Source: Protula sp. h YS-2021
Taxonomy: Eukaryota; Annelida; Polychaeta; Sabellida; Serpulidae
NCBI GenBank assembly: GCA_949752745.1
Contig: OX457031.1
Location: 25,930,081 to 25,994,080 of the forward strand
DNA length: 64,000 nt
Direction: 5' to 3'
This document shows, piece by piece, positions 33,691 through 43,651 of this stretch. Each line of letters begins with the position of its first letter. The stretch's first letter is position 1. Below the pieces are notes generated by a model. That model was not told the origin of the DNA and did not search any database. It saw nothing but the letters and a program-made list of their open reading frames with translations. The translations under genes and the position numbers were made by a program.

Positions 33691-35428
33691 AACAAGCCAT
33701 CGTCAAGCTATGGTTCAGACCCCAACCGAAAACTGTGAGCGACTAAACGATAACAATCACTGGAATATAGGAATCTAATGAATGCCATTTTCAAATTTAT
33801 TGGAGAATTATTGATATCAAGAGTTGATGTTTGATGTCAAAAATTGATTTTATGATATCAAGAATTAATTGTTGATCTAAAAAAATTCATATTTTGATAT
33901 CAAGAATTCATTTTTGCTATCTGTAAGTGTATTTTTGATATCTCTAAATATATTCTTGATCTCAAAAATAATTTTGATATCAATAAATATTTAGATACAT
34001 CAAGAAATATTTATTGATATCAAAATTGATTTAATGATATCTAAAACTGAATTTTTGAGGTCGAAAATTCAATTCTTGATAGCAAAAATGAAATATTTGA
34101 GAGCAAAATATCAATATTGAGCTCAATAATTCGTTTTCCCTTTATTCATAACAAGAATTTTTTTCAGATATCATTATTTCATAATAGGGTTTCTTTAATA
34201 TATTTTTGAAAACTGCAAATAATTTTTTGATCTCAAAAATTCATTTTTGATCTCATAATATCAGTCTATTTATTTAAAAAAAAAATCAGAAGCAAACATC
34301 TGTATATTGATAATGACTGGTCCTCGTATACAGAATGTTTCTTTAAAATTTTTACTGTACAAAAAAGAAGCAATTCGTGAGATAAAAAATTGCGTTGTTA
34401 TTATTGATCTCAATAATTCAAATTTGCATCTTCAAAATTTAATTTACGATTCGTTAAATTTTATGCAACTGTTTGTCTGCTTTAAGATTTTTTAAGTTTG
34501 TAAATTTCATTTTTGATCTCAAAAATAAACTTTTGCCATCTAAAATACAATTATTGATAGCAAAATATAAATTATTGAGATCTAAATTGATCTCTTGATA
34601 TCTTTAATTATATTTTGATATCAAAAATAAGCATTAAATGTTAAAACGGAATTCCATAGGAATCAGCAACCGATAGCAATGATTGAAGGAAAAAACTTTA
34701 CTTGAACTGATAGAAAAGAGAGAACAGTGAAAGAATCTCAATAGATTATCAGATTAGCTAATGAAGCATTTGCCTCTGTCTTTCGACGAACTCACGTGGA
34801 AAGCATCCAAGTGTTACACTACAATCATCTCAAAGATAACATTTTTTGACAAAGTCGCCATTTTAGCACTTTTTGACCGATTTGAAAAACAATACAACGT
34901 TGTACAACTTCAATTTATATTTTTTCACAGTGCAAGGTAGCATATGGGTAGGATTAACAGTTTCGGAGAACTAGAGTGGAAAACACCCAAGTCTTACATT
35001 TCAGTTATCTCAAGAGATCACAATTTTTGACAAGTCGCCACTTCAGCAATTTTTATAGAGTTAAAAAATAACACAACTTTGCACAACTTCAGTATATATA
35101 TATATATTCACTGTGCAAGGTTGAATTTGCCTAGGATAAATAGTTTCGGAGATCTCGCGTGGAAAGCAACTAAGTCTTACTTACATTGCAGTTATCTCAA
35201 GAGATCATAATCTTTTGACAAGTCACCATTTTGGCAATTTTCGGCCGATTTAAAAAATAACACAACATTGCACAACTTCAATATATATGTTTTCACTGTG
35301 CAAGGTTGCATATGCCTAGGGTAAATAGTTTCAGAGAACTTGCGTGGAAGCAAAACAGCATCCAAAGTGTGACACACGAACGGACGGACAGACGAATAGA
35401 AGACAATTCTATAGACCCCCAGGTTTGG
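33691..35428 (+). mobile_element. Pearl-like family C, copy 3, split by a GATATC MITE
   Basis: Head AACAAGCCATCGTC and CAGACCCCAACCG (33691-33775), then the MITE at 33776-34658, then monomers (34665-35370) with TTCACTGTGCAAGGTTG, TAGTTTCGGAGATCTCGCGT and GACAAGTCGCCA. A GGACGGACAGACGAATAGA tract and AGACCCCCAGGTTTGG follow. The right arm of the 3' hairpin is lost at the junction with GATATC sequence (35429). Confidence 0.75.
33776..34658 (-). mobile_element. GATATC MITE, complete, inside family C
   Basis: Flanked by GGAATC on both sides (33770-33775, 34659-34664), a second 6 bp target duplication for this family. The ends TAATGAATGCC and GGAATTCCATA are mutated versions of TATGGAATGCC. It is 883 bp, against 863 bp for the copy at 5669, and in reverse orientation. 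Shared markers include GTATACAGAATGTTTC (about 34327) and AAGAAGCAATTC. Confidence 0.82.
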
Positions 35429-35553
35429 CCCTTGTATACAGAATCTTTCTTAAAAATGAGCATTAAATGTTAAAACTATTCAATTTCGCCCAAAATACAA
35501 TTACAGCTATCAAAAATTATTACTTGATATCAAATACAGATATTTAGATAAAA

Positions 35554-36333
35554 AACTAGATGCTCGAGAAGCATGAATCCGCCGGGTTCGCGCAAATTGT
35601 ATACTTGATTATGATGTTCCTGTGAACAACTGTTCCAAAGAACACCATACAGCCTTGTGGTCAGTGAAGTAGAGGTTTGTAGAGCCAGTGGTACATGGTT
35701 GATTTGGTGTGAAGATAATATCGATACATCGACCAGATGGCATTGTTGCTTCAAACGAAGTTGGCAGAAGATTTTGCTCGGATCCGGTCCAATCCTGGTC
35801 ACTGCACTGCGGGATGCTTAGGAGCAGCCATGGGTAAAATCTTAAATCAATCCACTCACTAATGCGGCCTGTAGGCGCGTGAGACCGATATGTGTTATGC
35901 TCATTCCTAATTCATTTCTTCCATTTTTTAAGTTTTGTCATTTTGACAATTTTGCTCGGATCCGGTCGAATCCTGGTCACTGCACTGCGGGATGCTTAGG
36001 AGCAGCCATGGGTAAAATCTTAAATCAATCCACCCACTAATGCGGGCTGTAGGCGCGTGAGACTGATGTGTGTTATGCAAAGTCCTTATTCAGTTTCTGC
36101 AATTTTTTAAAGTCTTGCCATTTTGGCAATTTTGCTCCGATCCCGTCGAATCCTGGTCACTGCACTGCGGGATGCTTAGGAGCAAACCCTGGGTAAAATC
36201 TGAAATCAATCCACCCACTAATGCGGGCTGTAGGCGCGTGAGACTGAAATTGCACAGACGGACAGACGGACAGACGGACGGACAGACAGACGGACAGAAT
36301 GAAAACTATATCCGTCCGGTTCCCGGCGGATAA
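35554..36333 (+). mobile_element. Pearl-like family B, copy 2 (780 bp)
   Basis: Same 5' and 3' sequence as 12668-13687 with few differences, but three rather than four monomers and a complete head (CGATACATCGACCAGATGGC, lost in copy 1). Flanks: GATAAAA before AACTAG and TTAATTCTTGATGTC after GGATAA, so the insertion is into GATATC MITE sequence. The GACA/GACG tract is at about 36255-36298. Confidence 0.88.
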
Positions 36334-36395
36334 TTAATTCTTGATGTCAATAATTTCCTAATAAATGTGAAAATGGCATTCTATATAAAACAGCA

Positions 36396-37341
36396 TTCCA
36401 TACATCCGTGGCGGTAATTCAATTTTTGGTGAAAATTGGTTTGCGCCAATATTTCCGCCAGGTTTTTGTAAATCACAACGGGTTCTCGTCAATATTTCTA
36501 CAAGTTTCTAGTAAATTACTAATAAGAAAACAGCCAAAATAGACACGTATATCCCCCTACTTTCCATCAAAATTTTACTACGTTTTGACGAAAGTTTTAG
36601 GAAAAGATAGTGTTGGAGAAGTTTGGCTTTTCTTCAATATTTTCGCCAAATTTTAGCGAATCAAAAAAAAAAAAAAAACAAAAAACAGCTGGAAAGTCAA
36701 ATGTTCACTTCCAAATTCTTTAAAATTTTCAGACAGTAAAATTATATTCCAAGCGGTAATTACGACCTAGTAAGAAATTAGTTTTCTCCAATATTTCCGC
36801 CATTTTCTCTGATTCACAAAGTTATGGCCCGGTAAGTCACCAATGATCATTATCTTATTCTGTTTTCCTCAACATTTCAGCCACTTTTTGCTGTACTATC
36901 AAAAAAAAAAAATTAAAAAAAAAAAAAAAAAACAAGGAAAAAGTCGGAATACCTTGCTACCCTTGTGCCAGTTAAGATTTTACGAAAAAAAAGAGTTATC
37001 GCAAATATTTCTGCCACTGTTTGACGCCAAAAAACATCCATGTTGAAGCGTGTCCCCTACCATCAAAATTTTAAGCCGTTTCTACTTAAATCTTGGGCGG
37101 AAATACTTTTTTAAGAAACAGGTTTTTCACCAATATTTCCTCAAGTTTGGACCGAATCGCGTTTTAACCAGGACAGTAGACAGCGACCTTTAGCTAAAAT
37201 TTCGATGAAGTAGTGTTCCTCTCTGGCGTTATTTAATATTTTACTGATTTTTTCTTCTATGTTTCTCCAATATTTTTACCCATTTTTTTGGAATCACCAT
37301 ACAAAAAACAAATCTGGTGGGTAGCTATGCCTGCTACCTTA
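36396..37341 (+). repeat. Family P repeats
   Basis: About six diverged units: TTTGCGCCAATATTTCCGCC, GTAAATTACTAATAAGAAAA, AATTTTAGCGAATCAAAAAA, CAGTTAAGATTTTACGAAAA, GCCTGCTACCTTAAA. Continues the array interrupted at 32357. A-runs near 36665 and 36900-36930. Confidence 0.6.
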
Positions 37342-37529
37342 AACAAGTGTGTCAGTAAAACTGATTAACTCCCCCGCAGGCATGCAATCACAGGATTTCA
37401 ATACGACAAACACCCATTGAATAGGTCAATTGTGTTGAATTTCCAAAGCTTTCCCGTTTCCCAACTTTTACGACAATCTCAAAATAACCCTTCGTTGCAC
37501 AGCTCCACTATATAGTCTTTGCATTTCCC
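37342..37529 (+). mobile_element. 5' fragment of pearl-like family F
   Basis: AACAAGTGTGTCAGTAAAAC, then CTCCCCCGCAGGC and ATGCAATCACAGGATTTC match the head of the element at 26953 (ATCAAGTGGATCAGTGAAAC, TCCCCCGCCGGC, TACAATCCCAGTATTTG). There is no monomer array, tract or 3' hairpin, so it is a truncated copy inside family P. Confidence 0.6.
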
Positions 37530-37606
37530 TGGCGAAAGTTAAACTTTTAAGGAAAGATTTGGTTTTTTTGCCAATATTTTAGTCAATATGTTGCGAATCC
37601 AAAAAA
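37530..37606 (+). repeat. Family P fragment
   Basis: TTTTTTTGCCAATATTTTAG and TGTTGCGAATCC with an A-run; it continues at 38436 after the family C insertion. Confidence 0.5.
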
Positions 37607-38435
37607 AAAAAAAGGCATCGTCGAAGGCGCAGACCCCAACCGGACACAACAAATCGCCATTTTGACAATTTTCTACCGATTTGAAAAATAACACAACATC
37701 AATGTATATATTTTCACTGTGCAAGGTTGCATATGCCTAGGGTAAATAGTTTCGGAGAGCTCGCGTGGAAACCACCTAAGTCTTACAATAGAGTTATCTA
37801 ATAAATTGGCAAGTTTTGACAAGTCGTCATTTTGGCAGTTTTTGGCCGATTTGAAAAATAACACAACGCTGTACAGCCATGGTATATATATTTTCACTAT
37901 GCAAGGTAGCATATGCCTAGGATAAATAGTTCCGGAGAATTCGATTGGAAAGCACCCAAGTTTTACATTGCAGTTATCTAAAAAAAATCACAATGTCTGA
38001 CAAGTCGCCATTTTGGCAATTTTTGGCCGATTTAAAAAATAACACAACGTCGCACAACATCAATGTATATATTTTCACTGTGCAAGGTTGCATATGCCTA
38101 GGGTAAATAGTTTCGGAGAGCTCGCGTGGAAACCACCTAAGTCTTACAATAGAGTTATCTAATAAATTGGCAAGTTTTGACAAGTCGTCATTTTGGCAGT
38201 TTTTGGCCGATTTGAAAAAATAACACAACGTTGCATAAGTTCAATATATATTTTCACTGTGTAAGGTTGCATATGCCTAGGGTAAATAGTTTCGGAGAGC
38301 TTGCGTGGAAACAAAACAGCCTTCAAAGTGTGACACACGAACGCACAGACCGATGCACGGAAAGACGGCCGGACGGACAGAGGGACGGACAGAAGGCAAT
38401 CCTATAGACCCCTCGGGATCGCCCGGTTGGGGTCT
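37607..38435 (+). mobile_element. Pearl-like family C, copy 2 (~830 bp)
   Basis: Head GGCATCGTCGAAGGCGCAGA, then AGACCCCAACCGG, complete to CCGGTTGGGGTCT at 38435. About four monomers of ~190 bp; two non-adjacent ones (37690-37830, 38065-38200) are almost identical, indicating recent unequal exchange. A GGACGGACAGAGGGACGGACA tract precedes the hairpin. Inserted in the A-run of a family P unit. Confidence 0.85.
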
Positions 38436-38705
38436 AAAAAGAAGTAATGGTCTTGCGGGCACAAACGCTCCTTACCTTCCATCCCAGGAAGCCATACGTT
38501 TTTGAAGAAAATTGGCTTTTGGCTAGTATTTCCATCAATTCTTCGTGAATTGTCAAACAAGTAGTATCCAGGTAAGCTCTTTTATGCTTGCTAACTTCAA
38601 CCAAGACATTCAGGATAAAAACCTGCAAGCAAATACAGTTTTTAATTTAAAAGGGTACATATAGTTCTATTTTCAACGATCGCTATGAACCCTGCTTTTC
38701 GTAAT
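38436..38705 (+). repeat. Family P remnant and tail
   Basis: GAAGTAATGGTCTTGCGGGC, GAAAATTGGCTTTTGGCTAG and CAATTCTTCGTGAATTGTCA, then a tail AAAGGGTACATATAG and TTTTCAACGATCGCTATGAA, as at the ends near 5.3 and 11.7 kb. Confidence 0.5.
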
Positions 38706-39176
38706 AATTAAACAAGATTACTCAGGGATGTTGACGAAAACAAGTTCTATTGTTTTGACTTGTCCCAAAGAAAAATTATCTTTTCATACTGCTTTGAATC
38801 AGCTTAACTAATCCTGAGCAAATTTTGCACTAAAAATCAACTTATCACGCCCTGAATTAGTTAATCGTGAATGTGAACGCTCACCATACTTGCTCAGCCT
38901 AGTTAAAAAGTTCCAATAGCGTAATGACGCAACGTTAGGTCATGATGCGCCGGGCATAACTTAATCCTAAACAAACTCGCAGTGTAACAAGTTAACGAGT
39001 TGGTTTGAGCTCCTATCCAGTTTAGCCACACAAATACAGCGCACCTCCTGAGATTAGAGAGTGTAAACCATCTAAATTCATAGCTGGAACAGCAATTTTT
39101 TTTTTGCAATTAAAAAACGAAAAATAATCACATGTAGAACAGCCCAAAATATCAGAAAGAGATTAAAGCGTGTGAT
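38706..39176. other. Unassigned sequence
   Basis: No repeat family, RNA gene or coding frame recognised. Confidence 0.3.
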
Positions 39177-39397
39177 ATACATGTCCACATGTACGGCAGT
39201 ATAATTATACAAAAATGTCACGACGCTCGCGCTTCGGTCGTATTTTGTATCGGTTTGGTTTTTATGTATAATTAATACACCAGAAAGAAATCCTTCACAA
39301 AAACACTTTTTGTACGGCAGCATATTTGTACAAGAATTTCACGGCGTTCGGGATCCAACATTTATTTTTGATTGCTATGGTATTTATCTAGAATTAA

Positions 39398-40523
39398 CCC
39401 GACAAAATTTTAGCGGATATTATACGTGTAAAATACGTGGGCAAAATGGGAAAGTTAGGTGTAATATACGTGTATTTTGGCCATTTTGTTTACCGATAAT
39501 GCGCATAAAATACGCATATTTTCCCACGTAAAAATTTATACGCATTTTGCACGTAATTCCCACCGATTATTAAACGCCCTTTACACGTGTTTTTTCCCAC
39601 GGATATCAGACGGATTTCACGCATTTTTTTAAACTTATTTTATATGCATTTCAGAGTTTGCCCACCAATGTAATGACCCAGATAGCAGTCCCACATGTAT
39701 TATGCACATGAACCTTTATCACTATAGTGCAGTTATAAAGTACTCCTTAAAACAATTTTCAGCATAAAAATTTTAGTGAAATTGGTATTCCCATGTCTAA
39801 CTTTCTATTATACTTAGAAAAAAGGCAGCCCTCTACCAAAATATGTATCATTTAGCAAAATTTAAATATATTATCGCTCATTTGCGGCTGTTTCCGGTCT
39901 GCGATAATGGGCCCACATTGCCACACTATGTATAATATGCGTATATTTTCCCATGCGTTTACTACGTGGAAATTTTCATGCATTATATACGTGTATTTTA
40001 CCCATATGGGAAATCCCACGTAAAACATATGCTTAATATGCGTCACATATTACACGTATAATATGCATGGGCGAAAATGCGTGTAATAATCGTTCTTAAA
40101 TATGCGTCTTATATATGCGAGTAAAAATGCGTTTAATATGCGTTTCTAATATGGGCATCTTTTTTACCATGCAAAATATATGCATAATATGCGTCCCTAG
40201 ATACGCGTATAATATGCGTAGGAAAAAATGCGTATAATATGCGCATTGAGAATGGCCATATATATTTTCCCTCGTATTTTATATGGGTGATAAACATTCC
40301 TTGATAAGCGCATATTATACGTGTGAAAATACACGTATAATATGCGGGTTCAGTATGGGCATCTTTTTCCCCACGCATCTTATACGTATAATATATGGTT
40401 CTAGAAATGCGGATATTTTTATACGTAATTTATACGTTTATTATGCGTCGGAGAAAAGATGCCCATTTTACCCATGCATTTTAGATATTAAATACGTATA
40501 TTTACGTATACTGTTTTGTAGGG
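39398..40523 (+). mobile_element. TACGTATA-rich element, copy 2, uninterrupted (1126 bp)
   Basis: Ends CCCGACAAAA and TTTTGTAGGG form a 10 bp inverted repeat with one mismatch. The host MITE reads AGAATTAA before and AATAGACGGG after, close to the intact CAATTAATAGACGAG, so any target duplication is about 2 bp (AA). The interior is dense in TATACG, CGTATAATATGCG, GCATATTTTCCC and ATGGGCATCTTTT. It is the reverse complement of copy 1 (19002-22675) and supplies its empty site. No coding capacity. Confidence 0.8.
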
Positions 40524-41757
40524 AATAGACGGGAAAATACCTAATTCTTTCTCGAACCACTTTTTATGTTCTCCAAGTCACTATTAATTTCTTCACGTTG
40601 TTTTTATTATTGGATAAATAAATGACAGAATGGATTAAATTTATCGCGCCCTATAATAAACTTTTCGCGTTCCAAAATTAAGAAGTTAAATTACGCGAAA
40701 CGCATGTTCAGAAAAACGTTCTTTAAAACACAAGACGTTTAACTATGGCGGTATATTTGTACAAAAAATCACAACGTACATGTCGTTTATTTAATTTTTT
40801 CTCGCGTTCATTTGAATGGCCTCGCGGCAATATTCTCAGCCGCGCAACATTTACATTTCATATGTTATTTGACTATTTATTTCGCGCTCTTTAATTTTGC
40901 CATAATTTTATCCCGCACCATAATTAAAGATCTTGTGTTTTAAAGAACGTTTGTCTGACCATGCGTTTTATCACGTAATTTAATTTCTTAATTTTGGAAC
41001 GCGAAAAGTTAATTATAGGGCGCGATAAATTGAATTCATCCTATTTGTACAAAATTTTCATGGCGTTCGCGCTCCAACATTTATTTTTGATTGCAATGGT
41101 ATTTATGTGCAATTAATAGATGAGAAAATATTTAATTCTTTCGCGAACCACTTTTTATGTTATACAAGTCACTATTAATTTCTGCACGTGGTTTTTTTTT
41201 ATTAAAAAATAAATGCCAGAATGAATTCAATTTATTGCATACTATAATTAACTTTTCGCGTTCCAAAATTAAGAAATTAAATTACGTAATAAAAACGCAT
41301 AGTCAGACAAACGTTCCTTAAAACACAAGACGTTTAATTATGGTGCGGGATAAAATTATGGCGAAATTAAAGAGCGCGAAATAAATAGTCAAATAACGCA
41401 TGAAATGTAAATGTTGCAAGGTTAGGAAAATTGCCGCGAGGCCATTCAAATGAAAGCGAAAAAAAACATAGAACATGTATGTTTTGCTTTTTTTGTACAT
41501 AAATATCAAAGCGATACAAAATTATGGCGGCATATAGGTACAATTCACACACCAGAAAAGGGCTAATTCTTTCGAGAACCACTTTTTATGCCATCCAAGT
41601 CAGTGCTACGTTCTGCACGTGGTTTCATTATTCCGAAAATAAATTACAGGATTTGCATTGACATGCATTAATTTTACGTGCCTCTTAATTGTTTCGCGTT
41701 CCAGAATTAAGAAATTACGTTTGAACGCATGCTACGAAAAAAAAAAAAACAATCAAA

Positions 41758-42284
41758 AACTAGATCGGCAATTTTTTTTTTTATAAAAAATCGCCACAAC
41801 TACAATTTTAATCAAAAAGAAAACATTTGCACTATACGGTCGTTCTTCCTGCAAGGTTTGAGTAAAATCTAGCAACCCGTTTCGGAGATATCGCATGCAA
41901 AATTAAAGACACATAAGTCAAAAAGTAAAAAAAAAAAATCGCCAAAAATGCAATTCTTGACGAAAATGAACAATAATAATCCAGTACATATTCGCACTTT
42001 ACAGTCTTTATTCCTGCAAGGTTTGGTTAAATTACAATCCATTGATTGAGCAAGAGAGCACGTAAACCACAAATATGTTTTAAAAAATCGCAAAACAATT
42101 AATTTTAGTGGGGACGAAAAAAAAGACATGAGCATCATCTGGTTATTGCCCCCAACCTGCATGCAAATTTTGAGAGAATTCAGCTTGTTTGTTTTTGAGA
42201 AATCGCGGTGGACAGACAGACAGACAGACGGACGGATACAACAAGATCTACATATGTTTCCCCTTACGGGGAGACATATAATAA
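41758..42284 (+). mobile_element. Pearl-like family H (short copy)
   Basis: Starts AACTAGATCGGC (41758). About two monomers: GCAAGGTTTGAGTAAAATCT and AACCCGTTTCGGAGATATCG (about 41868-41892), then GCAAGGTTTGGTTAAATTAC. A GACAGACAGACAGACGGACGG tract is at 42213-42234. The 3' hairpin ATGTTTCCCCTTACGGGGAG, ACATATAATAA ends near 42284. Its 3' end resembles family G (GACATATAA). Confidence 0.7.
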
Positions 42285-42375
42285 AATATACAAACATGTA
42301 CGTTTTGATTTTTAGTTCAAATATACCGCCATAGTGCGAACGTCGTGAAATTTTTGCACAATTATACCGCCATAC

Positions 42376-42905
42376 ACGTGTAACTGGAGCCTCAGAGAGG
42401 CACGATCCCATCCATAGCACCGGGTGGCCTATGAAATCAGTGCTAAGGTCGGTTTGCAAAGTGTCATACCTTCATAATTCTAAAAGTTTTGCATTTTTAA
42501 CTTTCGACAAAAGCGAAGTTTTATATTTAAAAAAAAAAAAAAGAAAGTTATTTTCGCATTTTTCTGCATATCATATGCGTTCATATAAATAAGTTAAGTA
42601 AGTGGAGTACAATCTACGATAACGTTCTAATGATTATAACGCGGACATTATACCCAGCCATAAAAGAGGACACATTATAAAAGTGAAAGGTGAAATCGAC
42701 GAATTTTGACAAATTTAAATTTGATAGAACGCCTCACGGGAAACATTACTGCTGTCAAAAGCAATCGGGCAAGGAAGAATCGCATCGAACAGGATCTGTG
42801 CGACGAACAGCATTTTTGTGTGTGTGTATGTGTGTGTATGTGTGTGTGTGTGTGCTTGTGTGTGTGTTTGTGTTTCAATTAAAATTATCCATTTATTTGG
42901 CCAGT
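42376..42905. repeat. Mixed dispersed repeats with TG microsatellite
   Basis: 42382-42540 (AACTGGAGCCTCAGAGAGGC, CTATGAAATCAGTGCTAAGG, TCGGTTTGCAAAG) resembles 13965-14080. 42650-42740 (ACCCAGCCATAAAAGAGGAC, AAAGTGAAAGGTGAAATCGA, TTTGATAGAACGCCTC) resembles 12210-12430. A TG-rich microsatellite with TATG and CTTG breaks runs from 42817 to 42875. Confidence 0.5.
42817..42875 (+). repeat. TG-rich microsatellite
   Basis: TG repeats interrupted by TATG, CTTG and TTTG. Confidence 0.92.
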
Positions 42906-43545
42906 TTTTATGAAATGTCGTTTTAACATAAATATATTTCGATATCAAAAATAAGCATGAAAAGATATCAATAAATCAATGTAGATCTCAGTAATTTATA
43001 TTTTACTATCAACAATTGAAGTTTAGATGCCAAAAAGTGACTTTTCTGCTCAGAAAATCAATTTAAAACTTAAAAAATCTTCAGGGAGACGCAAGATTAT
43101 ATAAAATTTAACGAATCGTCAATTAAATTTTGGAGATGAAAACTTAAATTATTGATACCAATATTAGCAACGCAGTTTCTGAGCTCAAGAATTGCTTCTT
43201 TTTTGTATAGTAAAAAATTAAAAGAAAGATCTTGTATACAAGATCCAGTCATTACTTTTTATTCACAAGATGTGTATGGATCTTTCTTTTAATTCTTTAC
43301 TGTAAAAAAAAAAGAAGCAATTCCTGATCTCAAAAAATGTGTTGTTAATATTGATATCACTGATTTAAGTTTCAATCTCCAAAATTTAATTCATGATTCG
43401 TTAAATTTTATCCAAATGTGTGTCTCGCTTGAGATTTTCGTAAAATTGATTTCAAAAATGAATTTTGCCATCTAAAATTCAGTTCTTGATAGCAAAATAT
43501 AAAAAGTTAACGAGTTCTACATTGAGTTATTGATATCTTGAATTA
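42906..43545. mobile_element. GATATC MITE arranged as a long inverted repeat
   Basis: The left arm (about 42925-43255) and right arm (about 43270-43545) are diverged inverse copies: GGGAGACGCAAGATTATATA against CCAAATGTGTGTCTCGCTTG; AAGAATTGCTTCTTTTTTGT against AAAAAAAGAAGCAATTCC; TTAAAAGAAAGATCTTGTAT against ATGGATCTTTCTTTTAATTC. This is two left halves of the MITE head to head around GATCCAGTCATTACTTTTTA. Outer edges are not clearly defined. Confidence 0.65.
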
Positions 43546-43651
43546 GCTATAGCTAGCAATCATATTGACTGGAAATCATTTGAGTGGAGTAAAAAAATCA
43601 TGTAAGCACACAACCGTAGAATACCAGACATTTTATGCAAACGCATAATTA

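Larger units (their letters stand above)
32357..36395. mobile_element. Nested complex of GATATC MITEs
   Basis: Begins with TATGGAATGCC (32357); a second start at about 32531 (GAATGCCATTTTCACATTAA) opens a nearly full reverse-oriented copy that ends in GCATTAAATGTTAATGC (about 33340). Partial copies follow, broken by family C (33691-35428) and family B (35554-36333). The complex ends with AAATGTGAAAATGGCATTCT near 36390. Exact and near GATATC words occur throughout. Outer flanks are family P repeats on both sides. Confidence 0.7.
39177..42375. mobile_element. Block of TATGGCGG MITE copies with nested insertions
   Basis: At least three forward partial copies (starting near 39196, 39315 and 41038) and reverse pieces (about 40760-41040, 42300-42375). 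They share TATTTGTACAA, TTTCACGGCGTTCG, CTTTCGCGAACCACTTTTTA, CGCGTTCCAAAATTAAGAA and CCTCGCGGCAAT with the complete copy at 24432. The block ends with two short inverted ends (ATATACCGCCATA, ATTATACCGCCATA). Nested: 39398-40523 and 41758-42284. Confidence 0.7.
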
